A stretch of 64,000 bases of DNA from Centrapalus pauciflorus (lineage: Eukaryota; Streptophyta; Magnoliopsida; Asterales; Asteraceae): contig JAANYP010004319.1 in assembly GCA_020465985.1 (NCBI GenBank), positions 212,501 through 276,500 on the forward strand, in the 5' to 3' direction. The position numbers and the translations under genes were made by a program. Within the stretch, counting starts at the first letter, position 1. Each line of letters opens with the position of its first letter. The notes beneath the pieces are model-generated. The model saw nothing but the letters and a program-made list of their open reading frames with translations. It made no database searches and was not told the DNA's origin. Shown here piece after piece: positions 46,055 to 59,901 of the stretch.

Positions 46055-48018
46055 TATTCTTAAGGGCAAATGACCAAAAATAGTAACAACTTTTGACATT
46101 TTTATCATTAATAGTAACATTATTTATTTTTTATCATTAATAGTAACAACTTTTTATTTTTCTATCAATAATAGTAATGGGTGACCTGCAAACCTGTTTA
46201 GCAGGTCACCAACTTTTCATTTATCAATAATAGTAACATCTTTTCATATTTTTATCAATAATAGTAATATATCAAATTAAAAACATATATTTTTTATTTT
46301 ATTAAGTTTTCTAATATTTCATAAACACCAAAATAAACCGAATATTTATTCTGAATATTTATTTACGATTAGATAATATTTGATAATTTATACACAATTA
46401 TATATAATATGAACGAAAGAAAATACTACGAATCATTTCAATTTCAATTTTTTCAAACGAAAAACTATAAATCATTCTATTTTTAGTTTTTTCCAACAAA
46501 ATAATATGAACTATTTTGGTTTTTTAGTTTTTTCGATCTAAATGGGCTGTAGGTTTTTTTATATAAAAAACTAAAAATAAAAATTGGTTGCAATATTTTT
46601 CAAGAAGAAAAACTGTAAACCACAATTATTCATAATTTTTTGTGTAGTTAAAAAGTGTAACACCCCGTCTTTGAGAAATATTTCATGGATTTAATTTATT
46701 GGTTTATTAAATTATTAATATTGCTTGGGGCAACGGTATGGCGATTAGTGAAATGAACACGTGTCGGGGTCGAGTATATATGTCACCGGGTTATAATTCT
46801 AGCGAATTATTAATAATTATGAGACCACAGAATTAAATGGGAATATTGATATTAATTATGAAATATTGATAACAGGTCGGGTATCGGTGTCGAACCCGCA
46901 TTATAAACGATATGTTTATATGTATAACACGTTTAACTCTTTGCTTCATTTTCATTCATTCCAAAAACAATTCAGAAGTGTTGTGTGTGTTTGTAAGAGC
47001 AAACAGAAGGAAAAAAAGTCGTAACGGATCGAATTGAGCTCTGGAATTCATCTTTATCTTGGCTTGTGGAGTTCTTTAACTTGGGAAGGTAAGAAACCAC
47101 TAATTTAAATGAGTTGATTGTGTTATAAGGTGCTAAATTATGGAAATTGGTTTAGCAGATGTTTTTTCGTTGTTAAAAACACAAACATAAATGAGTTGCA
47201 ATTATTTTGTACGAAAACTCAAAATGATTTATAGTTTTTTTGTAAAAAAAAACTTAAAAACATGATTGAGCCGTAGTTTTTCATTCGGGAAAGCTAAAAG
47301 TTGAATGATTTGTAATCAATTTCGTTCGGAATTTACTAAAAAAACCGTTCAATTGTAATTTTTTTTATTCCAAATGAAAAGTACTACGAATGAAAAAGTA
47401 TTGCGACCAATTAATTTTTTAGTTTTTCTATGAATGGAAAAATCATTCCTCATTATGGTTTATAGTTTTATGAATGAAAAATATTGAGACCCATTTTGAT
47501 TTTTTGTTTTTTAAATAAAAAAACTATGATCCATTTATACTGGAAAAAACTAAAAAATGGAACGATTTGTATTATTTTATTCGGAAAAACTAAGAAAATG
47601 ATGGTTCGTAGTTTTTTTTGTTGGAATAAGTGAAATTGAAATGATTCATAGTATTTTTTTCATTAATATTATATATACTTGTGTAAAAAAAATTGAATAT
47701 TATCTATCTGTAAATATTCGGAATAAAAATTTGGTTTATTTTGGTGTTTATGAAATATTAGAAAACTTAATAAAATAAAAAAAATTATGTATTTAATTTA
47801 ATATATTACTATTATTGATAAAAATCTGAAAAGATGTTACTATTATTGATAAATGAAAAGTTGGTGACCTGCTAAACAGGTTTGCAGGTCACCCATTGCT
47901 ATTATTAATAGAAAAATAAAAAGTTGTTAATATTAATAATAAAATATAAATAATGTTACTATTAATGATAAAAATGTCAAAAGTTGTTACTATTTTTGGT
48001 CATTTGCCCTATTCTTAA
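46055..48018. mobile_element. Long-armed MULE nested inside the Pack-MULE, 9-bp target duplication
   Basis: The element is 46064–48009 (1946 bp). TATTCTTAA is duplicated exactly at 46055–46063 and 48010–48018. The arms of roughly 550 bp pair along nearly their whole length: GGGCAAATGACCAAAAATAG at the left end and its inverse at the right, then GTGACCTGCAAACCTG… paired with …CAGGTTTGCAGGTCAC. Each arm also contains its own short hairpin around AAACCTGTTTAGCAGG. The middle (about 46654–47100) starts TGTAACACCCCGTCTTTGAG, like a retrotransposon LTR. No transposase. Confidence 0.88.
46654..47100 (+). mobile_element. Possible solo or truncated LTR inside the long-armed MULE
   Basis: It begins TGTAACACCCCG, a very common start of plant Ty3/gypsy LTRs. 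It then has higher GC content than the arms, TATATGTATAACACG, and a purine-rich GAAGGAAAAAAAGTCG segment. I found no second LTR, matching CA end or target duplication, so the call is tentative. Confidence 0.4.
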
Positions 48019-48183
48019 GGGTAAAATGGTCATTTTAAAAAATATAGTTGGACAAAGGACTAAAACCATAACAAAAATCACACCATAGGTACTAAAATTG
48101 TAATTTCTACATGAAAAGGACCGAATCCATAATTTACGTATAACCACAGAAACAAAATTTGTAATTTACCCAAATATTAATGA

Positions 48184-50224
48184 CAGAAATAAGAGTTAAT
48201 TACAAAAATGGTCCCGGTGTATGTCCTTAAAATGGATTTGGTCACTGAACTTTCAATTTTGCAGCAACGGTCATTATTTTCACTGTTTGTTTGCAATTTT
48301 GGTCCATCAACCTATTATTTTTCTAATATGACCAAATCACTCTTATTTTAGTGCAAACCATAGAGACCATTTGTGCAATAATATTTTCACTCTTTATTCT
48401 TAATTAAATAAGTATTTTTTAGTGTTACTTAACCTTAATAAACTACCAAAAAAAAAAAGAATTATTATATTATTTATGTTGACTCATAAATGATTTAAAT
48501 ATTTTTTAATCTTAATTATTTTTAATTAACTATAATCAAAGTGTAAACCTCTCAAAATTTATTTTAAAAAAATCATTTATGTATGGAAACTATTTTTTAA
48601 AGGTTTCATAAATAAAATATCATAAAAAAATATTGACTCTATAATTATTTATGTTGGTTCATAAATTTGTAATAAAAAATATTTATGTTGGTCAAATATA
48701 TTTTACTTTCGTATTAAATAAAATTGGCCAAAAATTTTATTTTATAGTCCTTTCATTTTTTTATCAAAACAAGGTGATCATGGTAAAGTGATAAATCAAA
48801 ATGGTTTAAATTTTAAGGTATTGATTTAATCGGATTAAAATTAAAGTCAATATGAATCTCAAACATGTTATACGACCTAAACTTTTAAATTGTTTTTAGT
48901 GTAATTTAAAATTAAAACGATAAAATAATTGATACGTTAAATAAATAAATTTGACTTGTCTTGAACCCTTTGGAAGTTTTTTTAACTCGGTCGAGTTAGA
49001 TGTTAAAATTTTATTTATTTAAGTTCTTCAATTATTTTTCCGCGAAGAGAAAACATATAAATTATAAGGAGTTTTGATTATACACACACATATGATTAAA
49101 ATGTTTAATCATCTTGACTCCAATAAATAAATTCATCATTGAAATTAATTTTTCCGACCTAAAATTATAAATGTTTTTTTTAAAGATTAATTGAAAACAA
49201 ATTATTAGGTTTAAGTTTTTCAACAATGACATGATCTCTTGGTTTGATCGTAGCTTTTGAGATAAGCTTTTTAATCTGAAGGATGTTGATATTAATCTTG
49301 TTATAAAGGTTTAATCGTTAAATTTATATCACCTTGTTAAAACAAGTTTTGATAAAACGTTTTACTTTTTAAACGATTATAAGTTTTGAGAGGTTTACAA
49401 TTTGATTGTTTGAATGATTTAAATAATAAAAATGTTGGTTCATGAATGAATTTTTTGACAATTAAAAGAGTTTAATGTGTTAAGATATTTTTAAATATAA
49501 ATTTTTTTTCGTAAAAAAATACATAGTTTAATGTGTCAAAACTATAAAGTTGGTTTATAAATAAATAATTATAAATTGAACGATTCAAAAGTTAAATGAT
49601 TTTAAAATTTTTGTTTCTTAATTGGCTTATTTAAATTGTTGGTTCATAAATAAATGTTTTTATAATTTATTAAAGTTAATTAACACTAAAACATAAACTA
49701 TAGTTAATTACATAAATGTTCTTTGTGGTTTGACCATCATTAATATTTTTTATTATAAATGCATGAACCAACATAAATAAATATAGTATCAAAATGTTTT
49801 ATTTATGAAACCCCTAAAAAAATTTTTCTAAAATAAATGATTTTTTTATTATAAATTTTGAGAGTTTTACACTTTAAATATATTTAATTTAGACTAAAAA
49901 ATATTTAAATCATTTATGAACCAACATAAATAAAACAAATCTATTCTTTTATATAATTCATTAAAGTTAATTAACACTAAAAAATAAAGTATTTAATTAA
50001 GAGTAAAAAAAGAGTTAAAAGAATTAATTACATAAATGATCCCTATGGTTTGCATCAAATTAAAGGTAAATTGGTCATATTAGAAAAGTTAATATGTAGA
50101 GGGACCAAAATTGCAAACAAACAGTGAAAATAATGATCGTTTCTGCAAAATTAAAGTTTAGGGACCAAATCCAATTTTTAGGACATACCACAGGGACCAT
50201 TTTTGTAATTAACTCCAGAAATAA
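48184..50224. mobile_element. Third long-armed MULE, 9-bp target duplication
   Basis: The element is 48193–50215 (2023 bp). CAGAAATAA is duplicated exactly at 48184–48192 and 50216–50224. The arms of about 500 bp start GAGTTAATTACAAAAATGG and share GTTTGCAATTTTGGTCC, TATTTTCACTGTTTG, and further in, TTTATGTTGGTTCATAA-type words in inverted order. The target duplication begins 3 bp after the end of the target duplication of the preceding MULE. Non-coding. Confidence 0.88.
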
Positions 50225-50581
50225 ATATAAAAAATAAATGAATAAATATTTTTCAAACAATTCAAATAACGAAACCCAACCGAACCAGGATCAAATAGTG
50301 AAATTGAAAACTGATATAGTGATGTATAATATTCAATAAGCAAGCCAAATGATTTTGTTAGTTGGTTCGTATAATTGGTTTTTCTAGATTTTGCATTGTC
50401 GAAATTACAAACCATGCATTATTAAATCTGATCGGAATTAAATAATTAAATATTCATAACCATAATTTGAAATTGTGACAGTAATTAAGTTTAATCACCA
50501 ATTTAGTTTGTTGGTTTTACGATCAAATCAAATAAAGTTATAATGGTAATATATCTAACACGTCGATTAGAGACTGCTAAC

Positions 50582-51157
50582 GTTATAATTAGGGATGTGT
50601 GGAATGACCGGAAAACCGAACCGGAACCGATTGGAACCGATTTTTGGTATTCGGTCCGGTTATCGGTTCTTATAATTTTTAATTTTCGGTTATCGGTTAT
50701 TCGTTTAACGGTTCTGCGGGTTTCGGTTATATCGGGTATGGAACCAATAATTCGAAAAGTCCATGACATAGATACCAAGAAAATTTAAAAACCCATGATG
50801 GGAATTGTGAAAAACAAATGATTATTTGATGGGTTGTCTTCCTCAATCCTCACCATAACTAACACTTGGAAGAATTAATTGCATCGATCAAATCCACTTT
50901 GTTAAAAAACAAGCAATTTTTAAAATACAATCAATAATGAAGAATATATCACTATATTTAAAGAAGTAATTCAGAATGATATTTTATCAAGATTTACATT
51001 TAATAAAACGTTAACCAAAAGCAATCTAGATTTGAAAATCCATTAGGAATTGTTCAGGTTGAAAATCCATACTTCACGTTGACATTCATAACAAAAATAT
51101 TTTTTTTTTGTAAAAGTATAATAAAACGTTAATCGTGTTTTTTTGTTTATATCTTGT

Positions 51158-51231
<74 letters not shown>

Positions 51232-51411
51232 CAAATTTTGGTTCTAGTCGGTTCCATACCCGAAATACCCGTACCATAACCGAACCGGAACCGGAACCGT
51301 GTTACAATTATTGGTTCGGTTATCGGTTCTTACAATCTTCAATTTTCGGTTTCAGTTAAATCGGTTCCGGTTCGGTCCGGTTTCGGAACCGTTTACATCC
51401 CTAGTTATAAT
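50582..51411. mobile_element. hAT element containing a (TA)n run
   Basis: The element is 50590–51403 (814 bp). It starts TAGGGATGTGTGGAATGACC and ends CGTTTACATCCCTA. GTTATAAT is duplicated exactly at 50582–50589 and 51404–51411. The GGTTCCGGTTCGG/CCGAACCGGAACC words near both ends are subterminal repeats. A long (TA)n at about 51161–51230 lies inside. Open frames here are by-products of the repeats. Confidence 0.9.
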
Positions 51412-52626
<1,215 letters not shown>

Positions 52627-52638
52627 TATATATATATA

Positions 52639-53004
52639 AAATATGGTTCATTAAAGTGTCACTCATTATGCAACGCACCGGAAGGTACCACCTTTTAAAA
52701 ATACTTTTTTGAAATATTTTTTTTCATAAACATGTTTAATTAACATTATAAAGATCATATATTAAATTTCACATACATTCACATCTCCTAACTCCTTAAA
52801 AATAATGTGAACGTACACTTATATGTGAACATATATTTATATGATGCATGATTTCATGTACTTATAATATGTGAATGTGCGTGAAATTTATACACAATTT
52901 TTGTAATGTTAACTAAAACATGTTTATAAAGAAAATTTCAAAAAAACTATTTTTAAGAGTCGTACCTTCTGGTGCGTTGTATTATAAGTTGTACTCACTT
53001 GAAG

Positions 53005-53005
<1 letters not shown>
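52639..53005. mobile_element. (TA)n-bounded element, CAACGCACCGGAAGGTAC group
   Basis: The left end contains GCAACGCACCGGAAGGTACC. The right end, read inverted, contains ACAACGCACCAGAAGGTAC. It is flanked by TA runs at 52627–52638 and 53006–53060. The internal words CATAAACATGTTTAATTAACATTAT and TGTGAACGTACACTTATATG relate it to its neighbours. No coding sequence. Confidence 0.7.
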
Positions 53006-53060
<55 letters not shown>

Positions 53061-53063
<3 letters not shown>

Positions 53064-53500
53064 GGTTCAAATGAGTACCACTAGTTTTGCGGAGTACCGG
53101 AGGTACCTCGCTTAAAATCATTTTTTTTGAAATTTTTTTTATAATCATGTTTAAATTAATAATATAAGACTACTTGCAAAAAATCACACATAAACACACA
53201 CTAGAACTATGTGAAACGTGTGTGTTCACATGAACTGTACTGTTGTGAACGTGTGTTCACAACTAAGCATGTTCACATGAATTTTTTCACGTTCATATGA
53301 CTTTGAAGATGATAGAAAGTGTAAATGTATATAATTTTTTACAAATAGCCTTATATTATTTGTATCTAAATGAATATGAAAAAAAATTCAAAAAAAAAAA
53401 AAAAAACTTTTTTTCGAAGCAAGTTCACATCTCAAACCCGTGTGTTCACAGGTACTCACGGTACTCTGCATTTTTTAGGTACTCACACGAACCATATTCT
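53061..53500. mobile_element. (TA)n-bounded element, GGAGTACCGGAGGTACC group
   Basis: The left end reads TTGGGTTCAAATGAGTACC and GCGGAGTACCGGAGG. The right end, inverted, reads AATATGGTTCGTGTGAGTACC and GCAGAGTACCGTGAG. It is flanked by TA runs at 53006–53060 and from 53501. The same GTTCACATGAA words occur inside as in the neighbouring elements. Confidence 0.7.
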
Positions 53501-53505
53501 ATATA

Positions 53506-53560
<55 letters not shown>

Positions 53561-53564
<4 letters not shown>

Positions 53565-54210
53565 CGGGTTCAATTGAGAACTTTTATGCATCTAGATACC
53601 TAGGAACCATCTTAAAGTCATTGGATCAAGTCGATCTCGTGATGCAACAATATCATATATATTTAGCAAAGGGTGGTTTATGGAAAAAATATTTTGTTCA
53701 ATTAACTTTAATTTTATATTAATTAAATATTGCAACAATTGTTTAAATAATAAATGCTAAATAAATCATTTAATACACTTTCAAAATTAACAAAAAATAA
53801 TACATATTCAAATTAAATGATGAAGATTTTGATGCATTGTTGTTGTTCATTCTTATATTAATCATTTTCATCTATTATCTTTGTGCTCATCATCTTCGTA
53901 TCCATCTTTCGTGATACATCAACGTGTTCATCCAAAAATCTTAATATAACGTGATGCAACAACATACAAAAACCTTAACTAACGTGATGCTACAACAACG
54001 TGTTCATACAAAAACCTTCAAACATCTAAATTTTCAACGTGTATCACGATGCATCATTCATTTTTCCATCAAAACATTCATACCTTCAAAAATACACCTC
54101 TTTATCGTGTTCATCATTCAACCCTTCATCGTTATTCAAAAATGTGGCGGTTGTTGGCGGTGATGTAGCGATCGAGAGAGGGAGATGGTGGTTGGGAGAA
54201 CAATGATGTA

Positions 54211-54244
<34 letters not shown>

Positions 54245-54638
54245 GATGGTGGTGGTGCAGCGGCGGTGGTGCAACGGCCGAGAGAAGGGTGGGAGAAAAG
54301 GTGGTGCACCGCCCGAGAGAAGGTGATGCAGCGTCGGTGGTCCGGTGGCTGACGGTGGTGATCGGCCGAGAGAGGGAGAGGGAGAAAGGCACCGAGAATG
54401 GGAGAGGGAGATGTGGAAGGAGAGTGAGTGAGTGAGTGAGAAAGGGGGAGAGATATGTGGAAAGCAGTTAATGTGTTGATTTACTTTCTAAATTTAAATT
54501 CTGATTATCTTTTAAATATTTCCAAAAAATTTTATTTTAATCTTTTCATAAATACCCTTACTGCACCCTTGGTAGATTCATGGTGCATAAAAGTTCCTAG
54601 AGGGTCCTAGATGCATAAAAGTCCTAGATGCATAAAAG

Positions 54639-54640
<2 letters not shown>
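53561..54640. mobile_element. (TA)n-bounded element with captured GC-rich segment
   Basis: The left end is AAATCGGGTTCAATTGAGAAC, followed by TTTTATGCATCTAGATACC. The right end, inverted, has AACTTTTATGCATCTAGGAC. The flanks are (TA)n at 53501–53560 and 54641–54705. The interior is homologous to the element at 27453–28777. At 54130–54460 there is a GC-rich purine tract (GGTGGTGGTGCAGCGGCGG, GA runs) with no open frame that I trust; it may be a captured host 5' region. Confidence 0.65.

Positions 54641-54705
<65 letters not shown>
54641..54705. repeat. (TA)n microsatellite
   Basis: A pure TA run between the elements at 53561–54640 and 54716–55055. Confidence 0.92.
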
Positions 54706-54708
<3 letters not shown>

Positions 54709-54715
54709 AGAGAGA

Positions 54716-55055
54716 CAGAGAGAGAGTTGAGATCATTGCAGAACCTCAATTTGGTGCAAAACTGTAGAACCATATATTCGATGTTGAATGTTCAAATTTA
54801 TAACGTTTATTCGATATTGGATATATAAAATAGAGAATTCGATGTCGAATATTCAGTGGTTAATATTCAATGTTGAATATTCAAAAAAATTTTGAAAAAA
54901 ATATAAAATAATCAGTCACGTTTTAAAGAGGATAATATTCTTGTTTTATGGTATAGTTTTTTTGTTTTACAAATTAATAATTCTTATGCTATTTAATTTT
55001 AAAGTTGGTTATGCAGTTCTGCACCAAATTTAGGTTCTGCGATAATCCTATATAA
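54716..55055. mobile_element. (TA)n-associated inverted-repeat element, TTGCAGAACCT group
   Basis: The left end has GATCATTGCAGAACCTCAA and TTTGGTGCAAAACTG. The right end, read inverted, has GATTATCGCAGAACCTAAA and TTTGGTGCAGAACTG. The interior repeats ATTCGATGTTGAATGTTC/AATATTCAATGTTGAATATTC words. It begins next to the (TA)n at 54641–54705, after a short GA run. The same TTCTGCAATGATCC terminus recurs at 55769–55785. Confidence 0.65.
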
Positions 55056-55059
55056 ATAA

Positions 55060-55170
55060 CAATATCAATTAGATTCAAAGTCATTATATGGTTGTTCACA
55101 ACGAAAAAATTGTTCACAAAAGATCCTTAGTATGTGGGTGTGTGCGTGTTTGTATTTGTTTGTATGTGTC

Positions 55171-55264
<94 letters not shown>

Positions 55265-55499
55265 GGTTGTTCACAATGTTCACAACGAATAAAGTGTTCA
55301 CAAAAGATCCTTAGTATGTGGGGGTGGGGGGGGAGTGGGGAAGGGGGGGGGAGTATCTGTTGTGTGTATATGTGGTAATCAATTATATTGCAAAGTTTAT
55401 ATTATGGTGTTCACAAACGAATAAACGTTCAGCAAATAGATTTTTAATGTGTGTGTATTCTGTTTGTTTGTGTTACTATAAAGTAGGTTCTGCAATGTC

Positions 55500-55573
<74 letters not shown>

Positions 55574-55782
55574 CTATTTATTATTCTATTTATCCGTTTA
55601 ATTTTTCTCTCGTTTTATTATGATTAGGGGGAGGGTATCTGTTGTGTGTATGTGTGTATCAATTATATTCAAAGTTATATTATGGTTGTTCACAACGAAT
55701 AAAACGTTCACAAAAGATTTTTAATGTGTGTGTGTGTGTATCTGTTTGTATGTGTCTACATATATATAGGTTCTGCAATGAT

Positions 55783-55865
<83 letters not shown>

Positions 55866-55965
55866 ATTAGATTCGAAGTCATTTTATGGTTGTTCATAAA
55901 TAATAAAGTGTTCACAAAAAATCCTTAGTATGTGGGTGTGTGTGTGTGTGTCTGGGTGGTGACAG
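55060..55965. repeat. Tandem array alternating a GTTCACAACGAATAAA unit with (TA)n runs
   Basis: A unit with TTATGGTTGTTCACAACG, GTTCACAAAAGATCC and a GTGTGTGT tail recurs at about 55084, 55261, 55402, 55680 and 55883. The copies are separated by (TA)n runs at about 55173–55261, 55505–55566 and 55786–55862. Copies differ slightly in length, and the 55320–55360 copy carries a G-rich insertion. Open frames of IYIYIY here come from the TA runs. Confidence 0.8.
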
Positions 55966-58300
55966 GCTGGTAATGATAAATGTTAGAAAAACCAATAGTC
56001 CTAAGTGGTGTGAGGTATCTTGTTGTGAAATCTGATAAGTAAGATAATTGGTGCATGACACCAATAATCCTCAATGAGGATGATGTGATCTCATTCTAAT
56101 TTGGCATCGACCTTCATTGGCTTTTTTATTTAATTGATTAAAAATGTGTGTTGCATAGACATGATTAATATGTAGTTGTTATCTATATTAATCTTAGAAA
56201 TCACTAAATAATTTATGTTGTTTACGTTTTAGTTGTTAACCTTTTTACATGTTTTGAGTACCATGCCGGAAGCATTCGAACTTCCTTATTGTTGAAAATT
56301 ATAGACTCGAGACTAACGATATGTTGAATAGACTCGAGGTTTTTGGTAGTTAACTTTCTCTTGTCTATTGTTTGCAGGGTCAATACATGTCTCCCTGTAG
56401 ACTTAATAGATAATAGATTGTATATGTAGGTATCACTATGATGTAATTATTGTAAAAGTTTTTAATTCAATCCTAATTCTGTAATTATTGTTAATTACAT
56501 TTAAATATGTATTATTATTGTTTGAATGTTTCACTCGTTCAATCAAATTAGAATATAGAATTTATTGATTTAATTCAGTCGGTATGGTATAAATAGCGGC
56601 TAACAAAGATTAGATGACATGAAGAATATGAATTTACTTAAACAAATCAGTATCGTTAATTAAGGTCATATAAAAATATATAAATAAGTTTCTCCCATTT
56701 ACCAATAAGTCTACTACATCATATATTTGTCAATTTATAACTAGCATACGACTTTTTAAAAAAAAAACATTTTCCAACATGTTTTAATATATACAAAATA
56801 TTATTTATTTCCGATTAATTTGTGAAGTTGTACTATATTTGTACGTGCTCATTATAATACAACCACAAGAAAAAATAAAATAAGATAACGTTGCTACCAA
56901 CTTGTAATTTGGACCACGAATGGAGTGTGATTTAAACTACAAAAAGCGATAAAATAAAAACAAATAATTTGAAAAAGTAATTAAACCTTTAATTATATTA
57001 TTAACAATAATAATGTTAAATGTAAAATAAAAGTAAATAACATTGACACCCAAAACCATGTTATTATGTAGTTATTATTTATTATTCTATTTATCCGTTT
57101 AATTTTTCTCCCGTTTTATTATGATTAGGGTTTCTATCAAATCATACGTGTACATCAAATAACATCGCTCAACTCTTGTTCTATACAACATCAATTTTAA
57201 TTAATATAACAATTGAACGTTAGCTTCTAATGATCGACTGAGTTTCAGTCTTATCAGGTTTACCCAAACCGAAAACCCGATTGGTTTTTCGTATCAGGTT
57301 TGTATCATTTTTTCACATTGGATTAATTGCGTATCTTGTTAAAAATTGGCAGCTCATTTATAATAACATGTCCACTCAAACCAATAAACTACTATCATTA
57401 GTCTGTAATTATATTTGTTTATATTAAACGAGAACGTAAACAAATATGATTTTGTAAACATATCTTATGGATTTCTTGAATGCATGATTTGTCTGGAAAC
57501 ATCGATATCGATTACTATGCATCAAACCACTTGATTTTTATTTTACAAATTTGTAATTGTCAATTCGAAGTGAGATAGAAGAAAACTTCTTATTCAAACT
57601 TTTTAAAAAAAAAACAGCTGTTATCTATACATTTCATAAAAATTGCAAATTCAACATAACATATGTACTATGTAGCATGCTTTAGAAATAACATTGTCAT
57701 GCAACGACATATAACTTTAACCGAATACTTTGTTAAAGAAACAATTATACTTTCATACAATATATTTTAACATTTATAGACACATAAAATGACAACATAC
57801 TTTAATACTGTTGTAATTATTGTCAATTTGTCATTCGGTTTCATTTTCTCTTATTAAAATCAACAAATATAATTAATTGGTGTTAAAAGTATATTTACGA
57901 GTGATCTCAATGTTGTAAGTTTGAATTAACTGTAAACAAACGTATAGATTTAGAAGTAGAATTAAAAAATGTATATTCTGTTGTTAAAAAAGTCATTTGT
58001 CCACCGCGAATCCACGAAATAAAGTTTTTTATTTGAGATTGGAAAAAAGTGATGGTTTGATTGTGATTGTATACCAAAACGCAGGGTCTACTTGGTACCA
58101 TTGACAAAGTACAGGGGGCATTTGTGATAGTTACTCGTTGACCGTTTCAAACCAAACTTTTTGAAATACATCAATAATATTCAATACATCCAATAATTAA
58201 CTGCTTAGCAATAATGGAATTTAAAGTTTGACATAAAAGTAAATCATGCATGGCCTCATGGCCACGTGCATTTTTAGTTATATCTGTATTATACTATTAA
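55966..58300. other. Intergenic stretch with no recognised gene
   Basis: AT-rich sequence with no domain-bearing frame. A duplicated word set (TTTATTATTCTATTTATCCG and TTTTTCTC(C/T)CGTTTTATTATG) occurs at about 55577–55625 and about 57077–57127, so part of the (TA)n array was derived from, or gave rise to, this locus. Confidence 0.4.
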
Positions 58301-58305
58301 ACAAA

Positions 58306-58590
58306 GGGGTGAGTGACGGAGCCGATTTTTTGAACTTGGTCCAGTATCGAATCGGGACCAAATTAATATATTCGATCCGGTGCTCGGGTTTTGAATTAGT
58401 TAAATGTCGGTTTTCGGTTTCCACGGTTTCGGTACCATATTTATCCCGAATCTCTTATTTCGGTTTCGGTACCATATTTATACCGAACCGGTATCATATA
58501 AATTTAATTTGTTCCGTATTCGGTTCTTTCACATCTTTTATTTCAGTTTCGGTACCGGTTCGGTCCGGTCTAAGTACCGAGTTCACCCCT
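58306..58590. mobile_element. hAT-like inverted-repeat element, short
   Basis: The left end AGGGGTGAGTGACGG and the right end GAGTTCACCCCT are inverted relatives. TTTCGGTACC and TCGGTCCGGT words fill the interior. I could not find a matching target duplication. Confidence 0.5.
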
Positions 58591-59302
58591 GATTAATTAA
58601 ACATGATATACATTGTATTATATGGATTAATTTTTAAAATAAATATATATAATATAATAAGGGTTATATACCAAAAATAGCAACAACTTTTTGTAGTTTT
58701 ACCGTTTATACCAAAATTATTTATTTTTTATCATTAATAGCAACAACATTTGTATTTTTTACCGATTATACCAACTTTTGACCTGAAAACATGCTATAGC
58801 AGGTACCATCCATTAATACCAACAACTTTTATCTTTTTACCAATAATAGCAACAACGTTTTATATTTTTACCAATAATAGCAGCGACTTTTAACTTTTTA
58901 CCAATAATAAAAACATATGAAATTAAATTTTCCTTTATCTTTAACTAATCATTATTTTAAAAAAAAACTAAATTTATGAAAATCGAAACACAATAAAATA
59001 AGTTCATAATCCATTTTTTGTTTAAATTTTGTTAGAGATAAATAAAATACAATGTGTGCCTATAAAAATATAAAAAATATGTTTTCTATAGACATTAAAA
59101 AATGAAGATTATTTTTGATAGGGGTGAGCATGAATCGGTTTTTGGAAAAAACCAAACCGAAACATCGGATTATATATTCAAGAAACCGTTCTGTTTGGAT
59201 TTTAAACGATTTGATTCTTTGGTTCTTATTTTGGTTTCAATTTGTTTTCGATTTTTCGTTGTCATGGTTTTCAATTTCAATTCTTTCTTCCTAAAACCAA
59301 AT

Positions 59303-59304
<2 letters not shown>

Positions 59305-59378
<74 letters not shown>
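59305..59378. repeat. Compound (AC)n(TA)n microsatellite
   Basis: An AC run to about 59351 followed by a TA run to about 59378, abutting the left end of the next element. Confidence 0.92.

Positions 59379-59901
<523 letters not shown>

Larger units (their letters stand above)
45034..48180. mobile_element. Pack-MULE-like element with 9-bp target duplication, containing other insertions
   Basis: The element is 45043–48171. The two inverted arms, about 160 bp each (45043–45200 and about 48016–48171), start GGGTAAATTACAAATTTCG and carry GTAAATTATGGATTCGGTC and AGAAATTACAATTTCAGTACC in both copies. AAATATTAA is duplicated exactly at 45034–45042 and 48172–48180; a 9-bp duplication is the Mutator hallmark. 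Between the arms lie a SINE, a ribosomal protein L18a relic and a second MULE (46064–48009). There is no transposase. Confidence 0.88.

Noticed and set aside
55060..55965. Regularly spaced repeats that could suggest a CRISPR-like array
   Set aside because: The spacers are (TA)n microsatellites of varying length, the repeats are over 100 bp and diverged, and this is plant nuclear DNA.
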